Below, piece by piece: positions 51,700 to 63,805 of a DNA stretch of 64,000 nt (position 1 is the first letter of the stretch; every line of letters begins with the position of its first letter). The translations under genes and the position numbers were made by a program. Under the pieces are notes generated by a model, which saw only the letters and a program-made list of their open reading frames with translations, ran no database searches and was not told the origin of the DNA. Source of the stretch: Spirometra erinaceieuropaei (taxonomy: Eukaryota; Platyhelminthes; Cestoda; Diphyllobothriidea; Diphyllobothriidae); NCBI GenBank assembly GCA_902702965.1, contig CACRXP010000165.1, positions 1,003,654-1,067,653 of the forward strand. Direction: 5' to 3'.

Positions 51700-52707
51700 A
51701 AATAGCTGACCTACCTCATGAGATGTTGGTCAAAATTGTGAAAAGCGCATTCGACTAGAAAGGTGGGGTTGTAATATTTACTATCGTACACCATGTGGAC
51801 ATCGTCGTTCACGACGGTAGCACTGTCATCGTACAGTAAAATCCAAAGCTATTTTAGTCACGCCAGGATGCTGACTTTTGAATGAGCTTCTTTCCCACGG
51901 TCTGCAAAAACCACACTTGAGAAAAAATGACTGTCAAAGAAGTGGCATGAATTTCTCATATTGTTTTTGATACCCGTATAAATTTAAACATATTTGAAAG
52001 AAGGCGTGTGCATAAGTATTTTTTCATATACTAATTTGGTGTCAAAGTTGGTTTCCTTTTAAATGTCATGCTTGAACGATGGGTATCTTTCGCTTCAGAA
52101 AAGGCTTGTAATTGTGGGATTTTTCGATGTCATGAAATGCCCATTCGCTAAGCATAATATCTGTCCCCTTATTGATGCTGCTTATGAAGTATACAACGTG
52201 GTCGGCATTCACTGCAAAAATATGTGAGTTGTCTTTAACAGGGTAGAGAAATGTATCATTTCCGTTACACGGAGAGTATACAGCATGTAACTTGTAAACT
52301 CTAGGCGCAAGCGTAAATGCCGATCGCGTTTAAAATTATTTGGGAATTGAAAAAAATTCTTTCCAAAACCGAAAGATACCCTTCCCTACAAGCATGACAT
52401 TTGCAGAAGACGTTATTTTCTGCCAAACGCGTACAGGAAATAACAAATTTATGCACGTTTTCTATAAAATACAGTTGGATGTATAAGAACATCGAAAATC
52501 GATGTCAAAGATTCGCGTTACATAAGTGTAGTTTTTGCTGGCAGTCGGAAGGAAGCTCATTAAAAACCCAAAGCCCCGGCGTGACTGAAATGTCTTGGCA
52601 TTATGCTGTAAGATAATAAGCCTTACAACCTTCCCTAAGTAATTCCTCCTAGTCGAAACCACATTTCAGTATTTCGATTAACATTTCTTAAGATAGGTCA
52701 GGTACTG
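51700..52707. mobile_element. Foldback element F, copy 5, with a short repeat-A insert
   Basis: Ends AGCTGACCTACCTCATGAGATG and TTTCTTAAGATAGGTCAGGTACTG mirror each other. Arms with ACATAAGTGTAGTTTTT and related cores. An insert of about 45 bp at 51785-51830 is flanked by ATCGTACA on both sides. Confidence 0.7.
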
Positions 52708-52722
52708 GACTTCGATAAAGTA

Positions 52723-53724
52723 CAGTGAGTGACCGATCTCATGAAATGTTGGCTGAAATTCTGAAATTCGTTTTCGATTAGGAAGGATTACTTGGGCGCG
52801 GTTGTAATACTAATGATCTTGCGGCATACTCATATAATATTTCGAACTCGGTAGAATGTCAGCTTTTGAATGCACTGCTTTTCAATCTCCTGTAGAAGCC
52901 GTACTCGGTAAAAAGGATGACTACTTAAATAGCATGCATTTTTCTCATTGTTTTTCGATGGTCTTGCGAATTCAAATATATAAACAAATACAAATTCAAA
53001 TATAAACAAAAACAAGCTTTTTTCAGTCCTTTGACAGATAATTTCGTCTTTTTTGTATTTTATACTCGAAGAAGGAGTAAAATTAAGTTTTTAAAAAGTT
53101 CCTAATTATGAGACTTTTTAAGATCGCGCAATGCCCATTCACATATCATCGTACCTGCCCGTTTACCGCAGTGCCTTACGAAGTGTACAACATGGTCCCC
53201 ATCCGTTGCAAAATTTTACGGACTCTGTACGATTTCCTTTTAAATGCATAGAAGAACATGTAATTTTTTTCCGCCGAACGCATGCATTTTGCAGACTGAA
53301 ATCACTAAGCGCTGATGTAACGAATGATCAGGCTCCAAATTATTCTGCCATAAGAAAAGTTTTTTAAAACCTAACTATAGTTCTTCTTCGAGTATAAAAT
53401 ATAAAGATGACGTGATTCCCTATAAACGGACTGAAATAAAGCATATTTTTGTTCGCGATTTCTATAAAATATATTTGTATTTGCGAGACCATCGAACATC
53501 GATGAGAAGAATGCATGCTAGTTAAGTAGTCATTTTTACCAGGTGCGGTTTCTACAAAAGATTGAAAAGTTGTGTATTCAGAAGCTGACATCCTGTCGAG
53601 TCCGAAATATTATAGTATTATGCCGCCAGATAATCAGTATTACGACCACGCCTAAGTAATCCTTCCTAATCGAAAACGCATTTCAGAATTTCAGCCAACA
53701 TTCCATGAGATCGGTCACTCACTG
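52723..53724. mobile_element. Foldback element F, copy 6
   Basis: 1002 bp, CAGTGAGTGACCGATCTCATG to TCGGTCACTCACTG with TA on both sides. Only 15 bp from copy 5. Confidence 0.8.
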
Positions 53725-53929
53725 TAGGCTTGCACGTTCGACACGACTTTTTGCGCTTTGGAAACTTATGCTTCTCTTTAGAAAAATGTTATTTTTAACC
53801 AAGGCAGGGTTGTATTCAATACATCCTTTGCGTTTTTTTTAAGTGAAAGCTGTTAATCATTAAATGATATTTTCGGTTGATGTATTTAGATCAGTTTCAG
53901 ACTCATCAGAGATCTTTCGTAAATTCATT

Positions 53930-54195
53930 TTGACCCAACTGTGAGAAAATCGGCAACCTTGGTTGAATTCGAATCCACGACAGCATGGGGAAGTGTTAGC
54001 ACAGCCAACGTTCTAGCAACCTGAGGTACGAGACCCCATTGGGGGACGCGAGTTTTTAATCACATTTGGGTCCAGTTACTCGCCCAACCTACTTCAACCT
54101 CTGGGATCCACCAAATCTGATGCAGTAAGCTGGTCGCTCAACCAAGATTTCCTAAGTTATCCATCTAGAATCCACCAAATGACCACCAGGCTTAC
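53930..54195 (-). repeat. tRNA-like SINE-type repeat (family B)
   Basis: Minus strand: CAGCTTACTGCATCAGATTTGG, CTCGTACCTCAGGTTGC, GTTGGCTGTGCTAACA, CGTGGATTCGAATTC (box B-like). Nearly collinear with 37745-37990. Confidence 0.6.
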
Positions 54196-55044
54196 GCAAT
54201 CAATAGGTTCTTCGTAAATTCTCGCGTAATTAATGAGTCGTGTCATCCACTAACTGTGCCTACACCAGCTGCTGTCAGAAGTGACATTGTGTGATTCAAA
54301 TTTTGCAGCATCGTAACCAGGTACGGCGCAGGTTCTGCGAACGCAGGCTATGCTGCCAGCAATTGATGTTAAGTTGGCGGTCTATTCAAGGGATCCAGAC
54401 CTTTCCTCTAGGTCAAGTGGTGCCGATATAAACTTAGAGCGGAGCAGGGAGAGACAGCAATGTGGAGAACCTCGTCCGAGGACCGACGGGTTCCACCAAA
54501 TCGAACCGGCTGATCCAAAAGATTGGCTGACAATCAGGCAAGAGGCACTGGAAACTCCATAACGTTGATGGAATTTCCTTTTTCAGGCCGAAGACCCAAC
54601 AGGATGACTGTTTCCCAGGTTGTAGTAAACATAACCTTAAAGTGCAACCCACTACTGAATACAAGTCGAGTAGAGCGGAGCCCGTATTCCTAAAGCGTCT
54701 AGAAGTCAGAACCTTCTAATGGTCTACTGAAAACAACTGGGCACTACAAAGCAACCGATATTTGGCGTATTACGAAGTCACCACTTAACAACAATTGCGC
54801 GGTTGTGCATGAAATCCAGCACGAGCTGATGATAGCTGCCGTGGCAAAACGGTTCACAGAGGTGGTACGGGGAATCTAACCAGATTAACCAGTGGACAGG
54901 ACAATGATCCCGTGGTGAAACGTCCTGTTACGAGCCCCAGGTTATCCAAACCCGAGGGTGAGGTTTGCTTGGCTCATGATGATGGCTAGTAACCCACAAA
55001 TGGTTATCACAGCAGTCATTCTGAATCAGAGGAAAGGTCGCATC

Positions 55045-55260
55045 CACACCCATAGCCTCAACTCAAAACCTGGTTCGACACAGTTCGCCAAGACATGGAG
55101 GTGGTTCTTGGACCTTCGGTATTCGGTCTCCGTCGTTAGCGAAGAGAACGTATTGAACTGGCCAGATCTGTTGCCGCGGATCGTAGCGCGTGGAGGGGGG
55201 TACAGTTCGGGACATCATCGAGGTCGACTAGAACAGGCATGATCGCAGCCGTAACAAGTA
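55045..55260 (+). pseudogene. RTE LINE 3' terminal fragment
   Basis: CTCAAAACCTGGTTCGACAC and CAAGACATGGAGGTGGTTCTTGG match 47118-47180 of the RTE copy. The frame gives LKTWFDTVRQDMEVVLGPSVFGLRR, and the sequence ends in AAGTACAAGTAC. Severe 5' truncation typical of LINE insertion. Confidence 0.75.
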
Positions 55261-55504
55261 CAAGTACGCCTATATCCCTTGTACGTAACAGTAGACAAGA
55301 AATACGGATTTCATAACTCGGTTGGTGTGAGAGTCGACTTTGGTACCCCTAACGTCATACTCAGCAAAGGCGGAGGCACCAAGTGTCCCACTGGATATGA
55401 CTAACAATGAAAGTGGATATATGGACTACTATGCACAGACTGCAACAGTGTTTGCATCAAACGAAACAAAGTAGACGCATCATCCCGAATTTCGGCACAC
55501 ATTA

Positions 55505-55860
55505 CGGACAAATCAGTTGTCGTTTCCGACAACGTCCACCACGCGCCCCACAGCGGGGTGGGGGTGCAGGTAGGGCAACTTGCGTGAGTTTAAAGTGATA
55601 GCAGACTTGTGTCGTATCTACCGCATTTCATCCTTCGCCACCACCTGGGCCCGGTGTCGCGACAGAGTTAAGAAAACCGAAAACGGGAGAAGGCACAGGT
55701 GACTGGTACGGCGTAAACTTGCGCCCAGGTGTGACATCGAACTCTCTGGTCCACCACGTACATCTGACCAGGATTTCACATAACAAGGGAGTGGCTTAGA
55801 TTCCAACTGGATGGAAGCGCAATTAAGGCCACATTAAGAGCCATTGCAGCGACTCACCAC
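55505..55860 (+). repeat. Repeat A copy
   Basis: TTTCCGACAACGTCCACCACGCGCCCCACAGC, TAAAGTGATAGCAGACTTG, CACCTGGGCCCGGTGTCGCGACAGAGTTAAGAAAACCG, then GGCCACATTAAGAGCCATTGCAG. Confidence 0.7.
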
Positions 55861-56259
55861 ACAGAGAGGAAGACGGAGTAACCCCATCAGTTGACAGTCT
55901 TTTAAACCACGGCTCTGAGAGAACCGCAATAGGTTCAAGCGCACCAGATTGTCCATAGTGGGTAATATGCGCTGAGAGTCGACCTCCTTCTCGTTTCCCT
56001 CTCCCATACACCAATCCACTGTCCGCGCCGGTAAGTTTTCTGATGCGGGGATTTGGTAAAGCGGGTTGACAGAAGTAGGGAGCTTGACTACGCGCGCCAC
56101 ACGTGCGACCAGCTCCCCGAACACGACACAAGGATTCTACACAAAGGCAGTGGACAGTTTGGACCACACATTCGTGAGGGCGTCATAGTGGTCACATAGA
56201 GGAGCCATTACACAGCCTGACTCTCAGTCCGCCAGCCAGTCAGAAACATACACTGCAAG

Positions 56260-56565
56260 GTCCGAGTTATCCCGTCGGTCGCCTCATCCGCGCGAATTAG
56301 TTTATGGTGATAGTAGACCAGCGCCGAATCTAGCGCACTCTCGCCCCATGAACCAGAGCCTGTTGTCAAAAGACAGACTTGAGAGGAGAAGAGACGGGAT
56401 CGGGCGCTGATCGCTGGCACGGCGTGCCGCCACAGCCCACACTGTACACACGTTGAGACAGCAAAATCATGATGCAAGGCAGTCGAAGATCCTCTAAAAG
56501 GCGTCAGATAGTAGGCGCAAAACGTTCGGTCACTTGATAGCGCTAAAAAGGAGCCCGCCGCAGTG
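56260..56565 (+). repeat. Repeat A, decayed copy
   Basis: GCGCGAATTAGTTTATGGTGATAGTAGACC, CGCACTCTCGCC, GGCACGGCGTGCCGCC, later AAAAAGGAGCCCGCCGCAG. Confidence 0.5.
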
Positions 56566-56924
56566 TTTAGAGGGCCGCTTGCGCCCACAGAAAGGTCTCT
56601 TGACTTATGCATTGCTTTACCTATCTACTTTTGCAGATATTTTCGCTTTTGAAGCGTGCCTGGATCTTCCAGTGTTTATACAGCGTCAAAAACACGGACC
56701 CATTCGCGTTGAAACTGCCAACTCAGAATGTACCGACAATTTGGCCTGAGTAAGGTCAACATGTGTTCACTGAAAAATCGTCATCTCGTTACCTCACGCA
56801 GCATGTGGTAGACTTCAGCAGCAAGCAGTTCACAGCTGGCATTTACGACGCATTCTAGTCGATGAGAAAATTTATTAGTCTTGCACGTTGCCTTGTCACG
56901 CCAGAGCGGGCATGAAGGTACTTA

Positions 56925-58811
56925 CAGTGCGTGACCTATCTCATGAAATCTGATAACGGAAACTGATAAGAAAATTTGTGGACGCCTTTAATGTTGAGCA
57001 TTTTGTTCGCTTATCCATTTTTTTTTCGATAAAATGTCGTTTTCTTGTGCAGAACTTGTGTTTACGTAATTATATCAAGTAAAATATCAGTAAATTTTAA
57101 CGAAAATGGACGTTGGAATATATTCGTGCAATTTCCTATGCTAATACATGTCCTAGACTCCGGTTACGCATTTGAGCGACTTTTTCATTGAAAGGATAGT
57201 AATTTACCCCCGAGAGTTTTAGTAAACAGATTTAGCCGAACTTGAAAATTTATTTTATGTCCGATGTCAACCATGGTGATCAATCTGCTAAGACAAAGGT
57301 TATTTTAAAAAAACTAGAGGTTTTATCAATCTCTCAGTGTCAAATTAGCAGATCTGTGGGATTTGGTGCTCAAAAGTGCAGTAATAACGCAGATAGGGGT
57401 TCCTTCGTTTAAGTGGGCTGACATTGTTTTGCCGTTTGGAAAATTCTACCTGATGTCACAGAGATAACCACCACGGAATGGTCATTTCCAGCTTTAAACA
57501 TATAAAGCACTATTCTCCGTGTGGTTTAGCTTCTGTGCATACTTTTTTGAGAAATACAACGAGCAAAACATTTTTAGTTTCGTCAAAATATCAGTATTTA
57601 TACGGGTCCTCTGCCGTGCATTCATAATCGAAGAACGGCGTCTAAAAGCGAGCAAAGACAGTGGAAGTGGCCTCAATGTATAGAGAAAGGCATGTTCTTG
57701 CGTTTACGGTAGAAAAATATTAGTATTTCTTAGGAACGTGAAAGAAACCGCCTCGCCGTGCAAAAATGCAAAGTACACAGAGATCCGTCAACGGAGTGCA
57801 GTAATAAAGCACTTCTTCAAGAGGTAACTTATTAAGGAAGGTTTTCTTATTTATCGAAGACATATTCGTTGCTGACTTTCGTTGTGGACAGGCATTTTTC
57901 TCGAAAATAAAGTTTGATGTTTGAATGAGTCTTCACATGTGACACAAACGACCATCTTCGTGAATAGGAGCGTCCGAACACTTACTAATTCGGTAAATGC
58001 CTTCAAGAATAATTTTATTTTAAAGTTCTTAACAGGCCAGTGATTCAGAATTTGTCTTTATAGAGGATCGGGTGAAAACACTGAAAATCATGAAGTATTC
58101 AGCAATATTTCGAGGCCCATCTGAAACTCAACGTAATCCAAAACGAACGAGATGTGTAAATTAATTTAACGGAAAAAAGTTCTCTCTATAAACACAAAAT
58201 GGTATGTTAACGATCATGCCTGTCAGTTGCATTTAAATTTATTAGGCACCGACCGGCTTCATAGCACGTCACCTTATGAAAACTTTTGTTCCTACGACGT
58301 CCCCGTCGGTGAAATCAAGCAAAATTCAGCTTCTCTTAGTGAACCCCATCTCATTTGCATCAAAGAAATAAAATCAAAAACGAAACACTGGAAAACTGTT
58401 TCGGAATCTACACTCAAAATGTGGACAGTTGACAAACCGTCATATATGAAATCACACTACTTATTAAACGATATGTAGATGCAAACTTCACTAAAACACT
58501 GTTATTAGACGTTATTTTATGTCTACCTTCATATTTGCTGTTTTTGGTATGAGAATACATTCCATACATTTAAAAACGAAGTTTACTAAATAAGAGCAAT
58601 TTCTGACGCTTTCGGGATATTGCGCCTTTCAAAATAAATCGGAATTTCTAAACAACGCAACACTGCCTTTAATATTTCTTTTATGCTTTTAATTCCTTTA
58701 AACTTGTACTTAATAAGCATAGAAATCGGACTCAAGAAATGGTGTTGGTTTGCGAGTGGTTGGCAATCATTCATAAATTTCGACACATTTCATGAGTTAG
58801 GTCACTAAGTG
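56925..58811. mobile_element. Foldback element F-related long element (1.9 kb)
   Basis: Starts CAGTGCGTGACCTATCTCATG after TA and ends CATGAGTTAGGTCACTAAGTG before TA, clearly the F-family terminus. The interior differs from the 1-kb copies and is not one long palindrome. It contains a 51-codon frame at 57257 with a helix-turn-helix-like segment and other broken frames. Confidence 0.65.
57257..57412 (+). pseudogene. Short frame with helix-turn-helix-like segment inside the long F-type element
   Basis: ILKKLEVLSISQCQISRSV has the spacing of an HTH (helix, QCQIS.. recognition helix) like the N-terminus of Tc1/mariner or pogo-type transposases. No DDE motif found downstream; if this was a transposase it is badly decayed. 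Chance similarity is possible. Confidence 0.25.
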
Positions 58812-59159
58812 TATGCGTGTGGTCTGAGTTATGCGTCCTGTCGGTCGCAAAAAAACAACCACGCGGCAGGCAGAAAGCTAAGAAGGCAGCAATAAAGTTA
58901 AGCACCCTGATACCCGTCACGACTGGAGGGAGACCCGATCACGCCAGGAAAGTGGATGCCAGTTTGAAATAAGTCCCGGAGGGATGTTGAGGCCGAGTGG
59001 AAGCAACTAAGAAGAAGGCTCCATATCAACGACACAGATGTAATCAAGTCCCGAGGCCGACAACGCAGAGTCGATTTAACGATAACCACGACGAAGGTTG
59101 GCATCTTATCTCCCAGGAGAACCAGCCTGCGACCATGGCCTCTTCTCCGCGGTCGAGTG

Positions 59160-59405
59160 CGTACGAAATGACGCAGACGAAGATGACGTGCCTCAGTGAT
59201 CCCGGTATCCCTTCCCTACCTCCGGTCTTCTTGACCCTGTCTTAGCACGGGGCCCAGGTGGGGGAGGAGGAGAGAGTGCGGTAGATGCTGCGCAAGCCTA
59301 CTATCACTATACACTAAATCACGCGCAAGTCACCGTGTCTGCTTCACATTGCTGTGTAGCACACGGTGGACAGCGTCGGAATCGACGGTCGAACTGTCGA
59401 TACAG
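59160..59405 (-). repeat. Repeat A copy
   Basis: CTCCGGTCTTCTTGACCCTGTCTTAGCACGGGGCCCAGGTGGG, GTGCGGTAGATGCTGCGCAAG, CACGGTGGACAGCGTCGGAATCGACGGTCGAACTGTC. Confidence 0.7.
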
Positions 59406-59934
59406 AGGCTTCATATCTGGTCAATCGTTACGCTTAATCAATAGAAGCGAAGAGATGAATCCTAGCAAGCAGCTCCCGAAAGACAGCTCCGAACGCGAAT
59501 GGCCGAGCACGCTGCAGCGGTGCGGAGAAATGGCGCCAGCTCTCAAGTTGCTGCTCATTCGACGGGATTCGGTCACACATTTAAATTCGACGAGGCCGAA
59601 ATTCTCGCAGGAGGTGACAACCCCGTGAGCCGGGAGCTGCTTGAGTTATGGTTTACTGGCCCCCAGTCCATTAACAAGTGCAATGACCTTCCTCTTCCAT
59701 ACTCGGTGCTGAGACTTCGTCTAGGCGGAGTTATTAGCCACGCGGGGAGCGCACAGGTGAACACTTCCCAACTCCAGGGTCGGTGGGTCAGATGGTCGAG
59801 CAATCATCACACCAACATCCAACGCACGTGATGAGATTGCAGCATTAACGACGCTAATGTCGGCTATCAAGCAGTCAGCACACCAAGTGCAACGATCCCG
59901 GATGAAGGGGGGAGCCGTGAATATTCATAGGTAT

Positions 59935-60275
59935 GCGGTAGCATGGCGACTGCATCCTATAAATGCTGCAGCCCCATGTGCATGAGCCACCCGTATCTGC
60001 TTTTTGTCTCTGATGATGGGTTCGAGCAGGAATCCGAAACGTCAGGCTAATATAAAGCTCTTGTCCCAGCGATCGTGTCTCCTTCTTCAAGGCTACGCTT
60101 AATCTCATTTCTAGTCGGCTTGACTCGGGCTTGTTACCGGCAAGCTACCATTGCGGTTACCAAGGAAAGGGTGATCTCCAGGAGACCGTTTGGAGGAAGA
60201 AGACTTGACTCCTGGAACAAGCACCTTATTCGCCTGACAGACGCAGCTAGTACTGTCCACGTCGGCTTCTCTTAG
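59935..60275 (+). repeat. Hammerhead-bearing repeat, head-to-head pair
   Basis: Bases 59935-60105 carry an intact hammerhead. Bases 60165-60260 (GGAGACCGTTTGGAGGAAGAAG, GGAACAAG, TATTCGCCTGACAGACGCAG) align with 47275-47350, that is, an inverted decayed copy of the same repeat. Confidence 0.55.
60005..60048 (+). ncRNA. Hammerhead ribozyme motif
   Basis: GTCT, core CTGATGA, helix II GGGTTC/GGAATCC with loop GAGCA, core GAAA, minimal helix III (A-C/G-U), cleavage site C at 60043, then AGGC. Helix I pairs GTCT with AGGC (one G-U). The canonical CUGAUGA..GAAA core is complete. Confidence 0.75.
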
Positions 60276-60279
60276 GTCC

Positions 60280-61397
60280 CAGTAGTGAACTACACACACC
60301 AAAAAGCTTGCTCAAAAGAATGAGACGGTCCTCATGACTCCAACAGTCGACCACAAGTCGAAAAACGCTGCGCCTGGGGTCACTAAGGGCTACATTGATA
60401 AGGTCAGCTAAATCAGGTATGACACAGGCATTTAATTTACAAGTCTAAGGTGACAAAGTTGATAAGGCTGGCAGAATAGTGACTGAAAGCACAACACTTC
60501 ATAACCCTCTAACGAAAATTAAATGCTTCGCGGGATTTCAAACTATGAAGATGGGGGAGGTGGGACAACAGGAAGATCAGCATGATTTTGCCCAGTAGAA
60601 TTTCAAAAAGTGACACAATGACTTGGTGTAAGCAAGTAAGGGCGAGAATAAAATGAATCATATTGGCACTGGCTACCGAACATGACCTAAACGCACAGTA
60701 AGGTGGAGATAAGCGTGCCGAAGACCTTCCGGCAGGTGCAGCTTTGAGTAAAAGCGGACTTCATCAACATGAGCAAGTTTCATTCATTTCGTTTTGTTTT
60801 TGTTTTTTGCTGTGCTTATACAATAATAATAGCTGGGGCGGAAAGTTCTGGCCCCACCGGCATTTCCGTGTGTGTGTTTCAGAAGCCTCACTGATTTACC
60901 CGCCAAAACACATAAGGGCTGTTGCACCATGAACTGGCTTGAAATCAGGAGGAAACCCCCAAGCGCAACAGTGCGCTAAAATGTCACGAAATTGACAGAG
61001 GGTGAAATTAAATTTTAAAAGGGCAAGACCCGACTTACTCTTGCGACGCGGAAAGTGGAAGCGTCAAGGAACCGTTTTTTGCCTGTTTCGTCTCAGAGTC
61101 GCTGCAGTTAGTGAAAAAAACAAGTAAGGTCAAAACGGAACAAAGATTGGACCGTACAGAATGCAGAGATGGAGGGGTTTCTGACTGAGTAAGAGGCTAG
61201 GTTATCAAAAAGATCAGAAAATCAAAAGGGCTTTCGAATTGGTGCATGAGATAGCGGACTGGTAACACCGAGAAAAGCCAGTTCACCACATTCTTGTCCA
61301 AGGCAAAAAGACGAACGGCACAGTAAAGGTCCTTGCTGGCGGAGATAGGCGCGGTTGTGGGGGAAGGGGGGGGGGGTGGCTAGGTTTCTTACACATA
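60280..61397. other. Stretch with no recognised gene
   Basis: Only short frames; a G-rich run near 61365. No repeat family assigned. Confidence 0.35.
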
Positions 61398-62423
61398 CAG
61401 TAGGTGGGCTAACTCAAGAAATGCCAACCAAAATTCCGAAATGCATTTTCGTTTCGAAAAGATTAATTAAGTAGGGTTTTAATAATAATCATCCTGAAGC
61501 ATAATTCTACAATAATTCAGTTGCCTCAGGATGCCTGCTTTCGAATGAACTTCTTCCCAAATACATGCGAAAATTGTACTCTGCAAAAATGACTACTTAA
61601 GTAGCATGCATTTTTCTTATTGATTTTCGGTGTCCTTAAAAATTCAATTATGTTTCATGAAAAGAATGCATAGAAATATTCATTCTTTTGCTTATTCGGT
61701 AGAAAATTACGTCCTCTTCCAATTTTATACTCGAAGGAAGGGTATAATATGGTTTTAAAAAGTCCTAATTGTGACTATTTAATACCGTGAAATGGCCGTT
61801 CATAAAACGCCATGTATCTGCATTTACCAGTGTGGCTTGTAAAGTTAACAATATGACCCAAATTCACTGCCAAATTTTATGAGCCCCATATGTTTCCTCA
61901 TTATGCCATAGAGAAATGTATGGTTTTCCGTATGCGGAAAATATACGGTTTGTAGTTCGGAAGCCCTGAATGCAAGTGTAACGGCAGGACGAGGTTCAAA
62001 ATTATTCGGGACTTGGAAGAGTTCCCGAGAACCGAATTATACCCTTCTTTCGAGTATAAAATTGGAAGAGGACGTAATTTTCTACCGAATAAGCAAAAGA
62101 ATGAATATTTCTATGCATTCTTTTCATGAAACATAATTGAATTTTTAAGGACACCGAAAATCAATAAGAAAAATGCATGCTACTTAAGTAGTCATTTTTG
62201 CAGAGTACAATTTTCGCATGTATTTGGGAAGAAGTTCATTCGAAAGCAGGCACCGAAAATTATAGGAAAAACGCATGCTACTTAAGTAGGCAATTTTTAC
62301 ATAGTATAGTGTTGCATGCAGCCGGAAAGAAGTTCGTTCAAAAGTCGGCATCTTGTGGCAACTTAATTATTATAGAATTATGCTGCATTTTGATTGACAT
62401 TTCATGGGTTAGCTCACCTACTG
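61398..62423. mobile_element. Foldback element F, copy 8
   Basis: 1026 bp, CAGTAGGTGGGCTAACTCAAG to GGGTTAGCTCACCTACTG, TA on both sides. Both arms have the TGACTACTTAAGTAGCATGC core. The right arm carries a duplicated segment of about 90 bp, so the core appears twice (62180 and 62280). Confidence 0.8.
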
Positions 62424-62559
62424 TATTTATGAAAGGACATATGATTAACGATTGTCAGTGGTTGCGAAGGAACAGATAGTGACCAGTCCTCCAACAATAC
62501 AAAGAAGGTCTCGAAAGGAGAGAACGGGGATGCTTTACCGCCAAAAAGTACGACGGTAA

Positions 62560-62680
62560 GAGCAACCGTTTCTGGCTGAATTGCCATGATCAGCCAGACC
62601 GGGCCCAAGTTTGAACCCGGGAACCCCTGGCAAGTGGGCCAACCCTATACTAGTTGACTGCGCCCTGTCGGCCGTGGTCA
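62560..62680 (-). repeat. tRNA-derived SINE-like repeat (family S), head region
   Basis: Minus strand: CAGTCAACTAGTATAGGG..CCCGGGTTCAAACTTGG (box B consensus GGTTCAAAC), then GGCTGATCATGGCAATTCAGCC and AGAAACGGTT shared with the other copies. Confidence 0.6.
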
Positions 62681-62812
62681 GGAAGACTCTGTTGCTTTTG
62701 TGCACCGGAAGACAGCCCTACTAGGTGATCGCATGGCGACAGGCAATCAATAACTATCGAAAAAGGTAGCCGTGGGAGTTGCTGGCTTATTTGTGTTTGT
62801 CAACCAGTCATA

Positions 62813-63805
62813 CAGTGAGTAACCGATGTCATGAAATGTTGATCGAAATTTCGAATTGCGTCTTCTATTATGAAGGATTACTTAGATGGGATTGTAGTAT
62901 TGATTATCATGCGGCATAATCCTATAATGTTTCGGACTTGGCAGGGTGTCGGCTTTTAAATGCACTTCTTTCTGACCTCTTCTGGAAACCATACTTGGTA
63001 GAAAATGACTACTTAAGTAGCGTGCATTTTCACATTGACTTTCAATGGTCATAGAAATTCAAATACATTCTATGGGAAACATGCACAAAAATATGCATTC
63101 TTTTGCTCGTTTAGTAGAAAATCACATTGTATTCATATTTTATACCTGAAGAAGGAGTATAATTAGGGTTTTAAAAAGTTTTCTAATTCCCAAATAACCT
63201 TGAGCTTGATCAGCCGTTGCATCAGCGTTTAGGGATTTCAGTCTACAAGATGCATGCTTTCCAAGTAGGAAAAATCATAAATTCTTCTGTGCCTTTAAGA
63301 AAATACCATATAGAGCGCATAACATTTTGCAATGAATGTGGACAATTCTGTACGCTTCATAAGCAGCATTGGTAAGCGGGCAGATACAATGCTGTATGAA
63401 TGTACATTGCAGGGTCTTAAAAAATCTCATAATTATAAACTTTTTAAACCCTAATTATACTCTTTCTTCAGGCATAACATATGAATACAATGTGATTTTC
63501 TACCAAACGAGCAAAAGAATGCATATTTTTGTGCATGTTTCCCATAGAATGTATTTGAATTTCTATGACCATTGAAAGTCAATGTGAAAAATGCACGCTA
63601 CTTAAGTAGTCATTTTCTACCAAGTATGGTTTCCAGATGAGGTCAGAAAGAAGTGCATTCAAAAGCCGACACCCTACCAAGTCCAAAACACTACACGATT
63701 ATGCCGCATGACAATCAGTACTACAACCCCATCTAAGTCGTTCTTCATAATAGAGGACGCAATTCGAAATTTCGGTTAACATTACATGAGATCATTCACT
63801 CACTG
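62813..63805. mobile_element. Foldback element F, copy 9
   Basis: 993 bp, CAGTGAGTAACCGATGTCATG to ATCATTCACTCACTG; TA on the left, CA on the right. Arms contain TGACTACTTAAGTAGCGTGC and its mirror. Confidence 0.8.
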
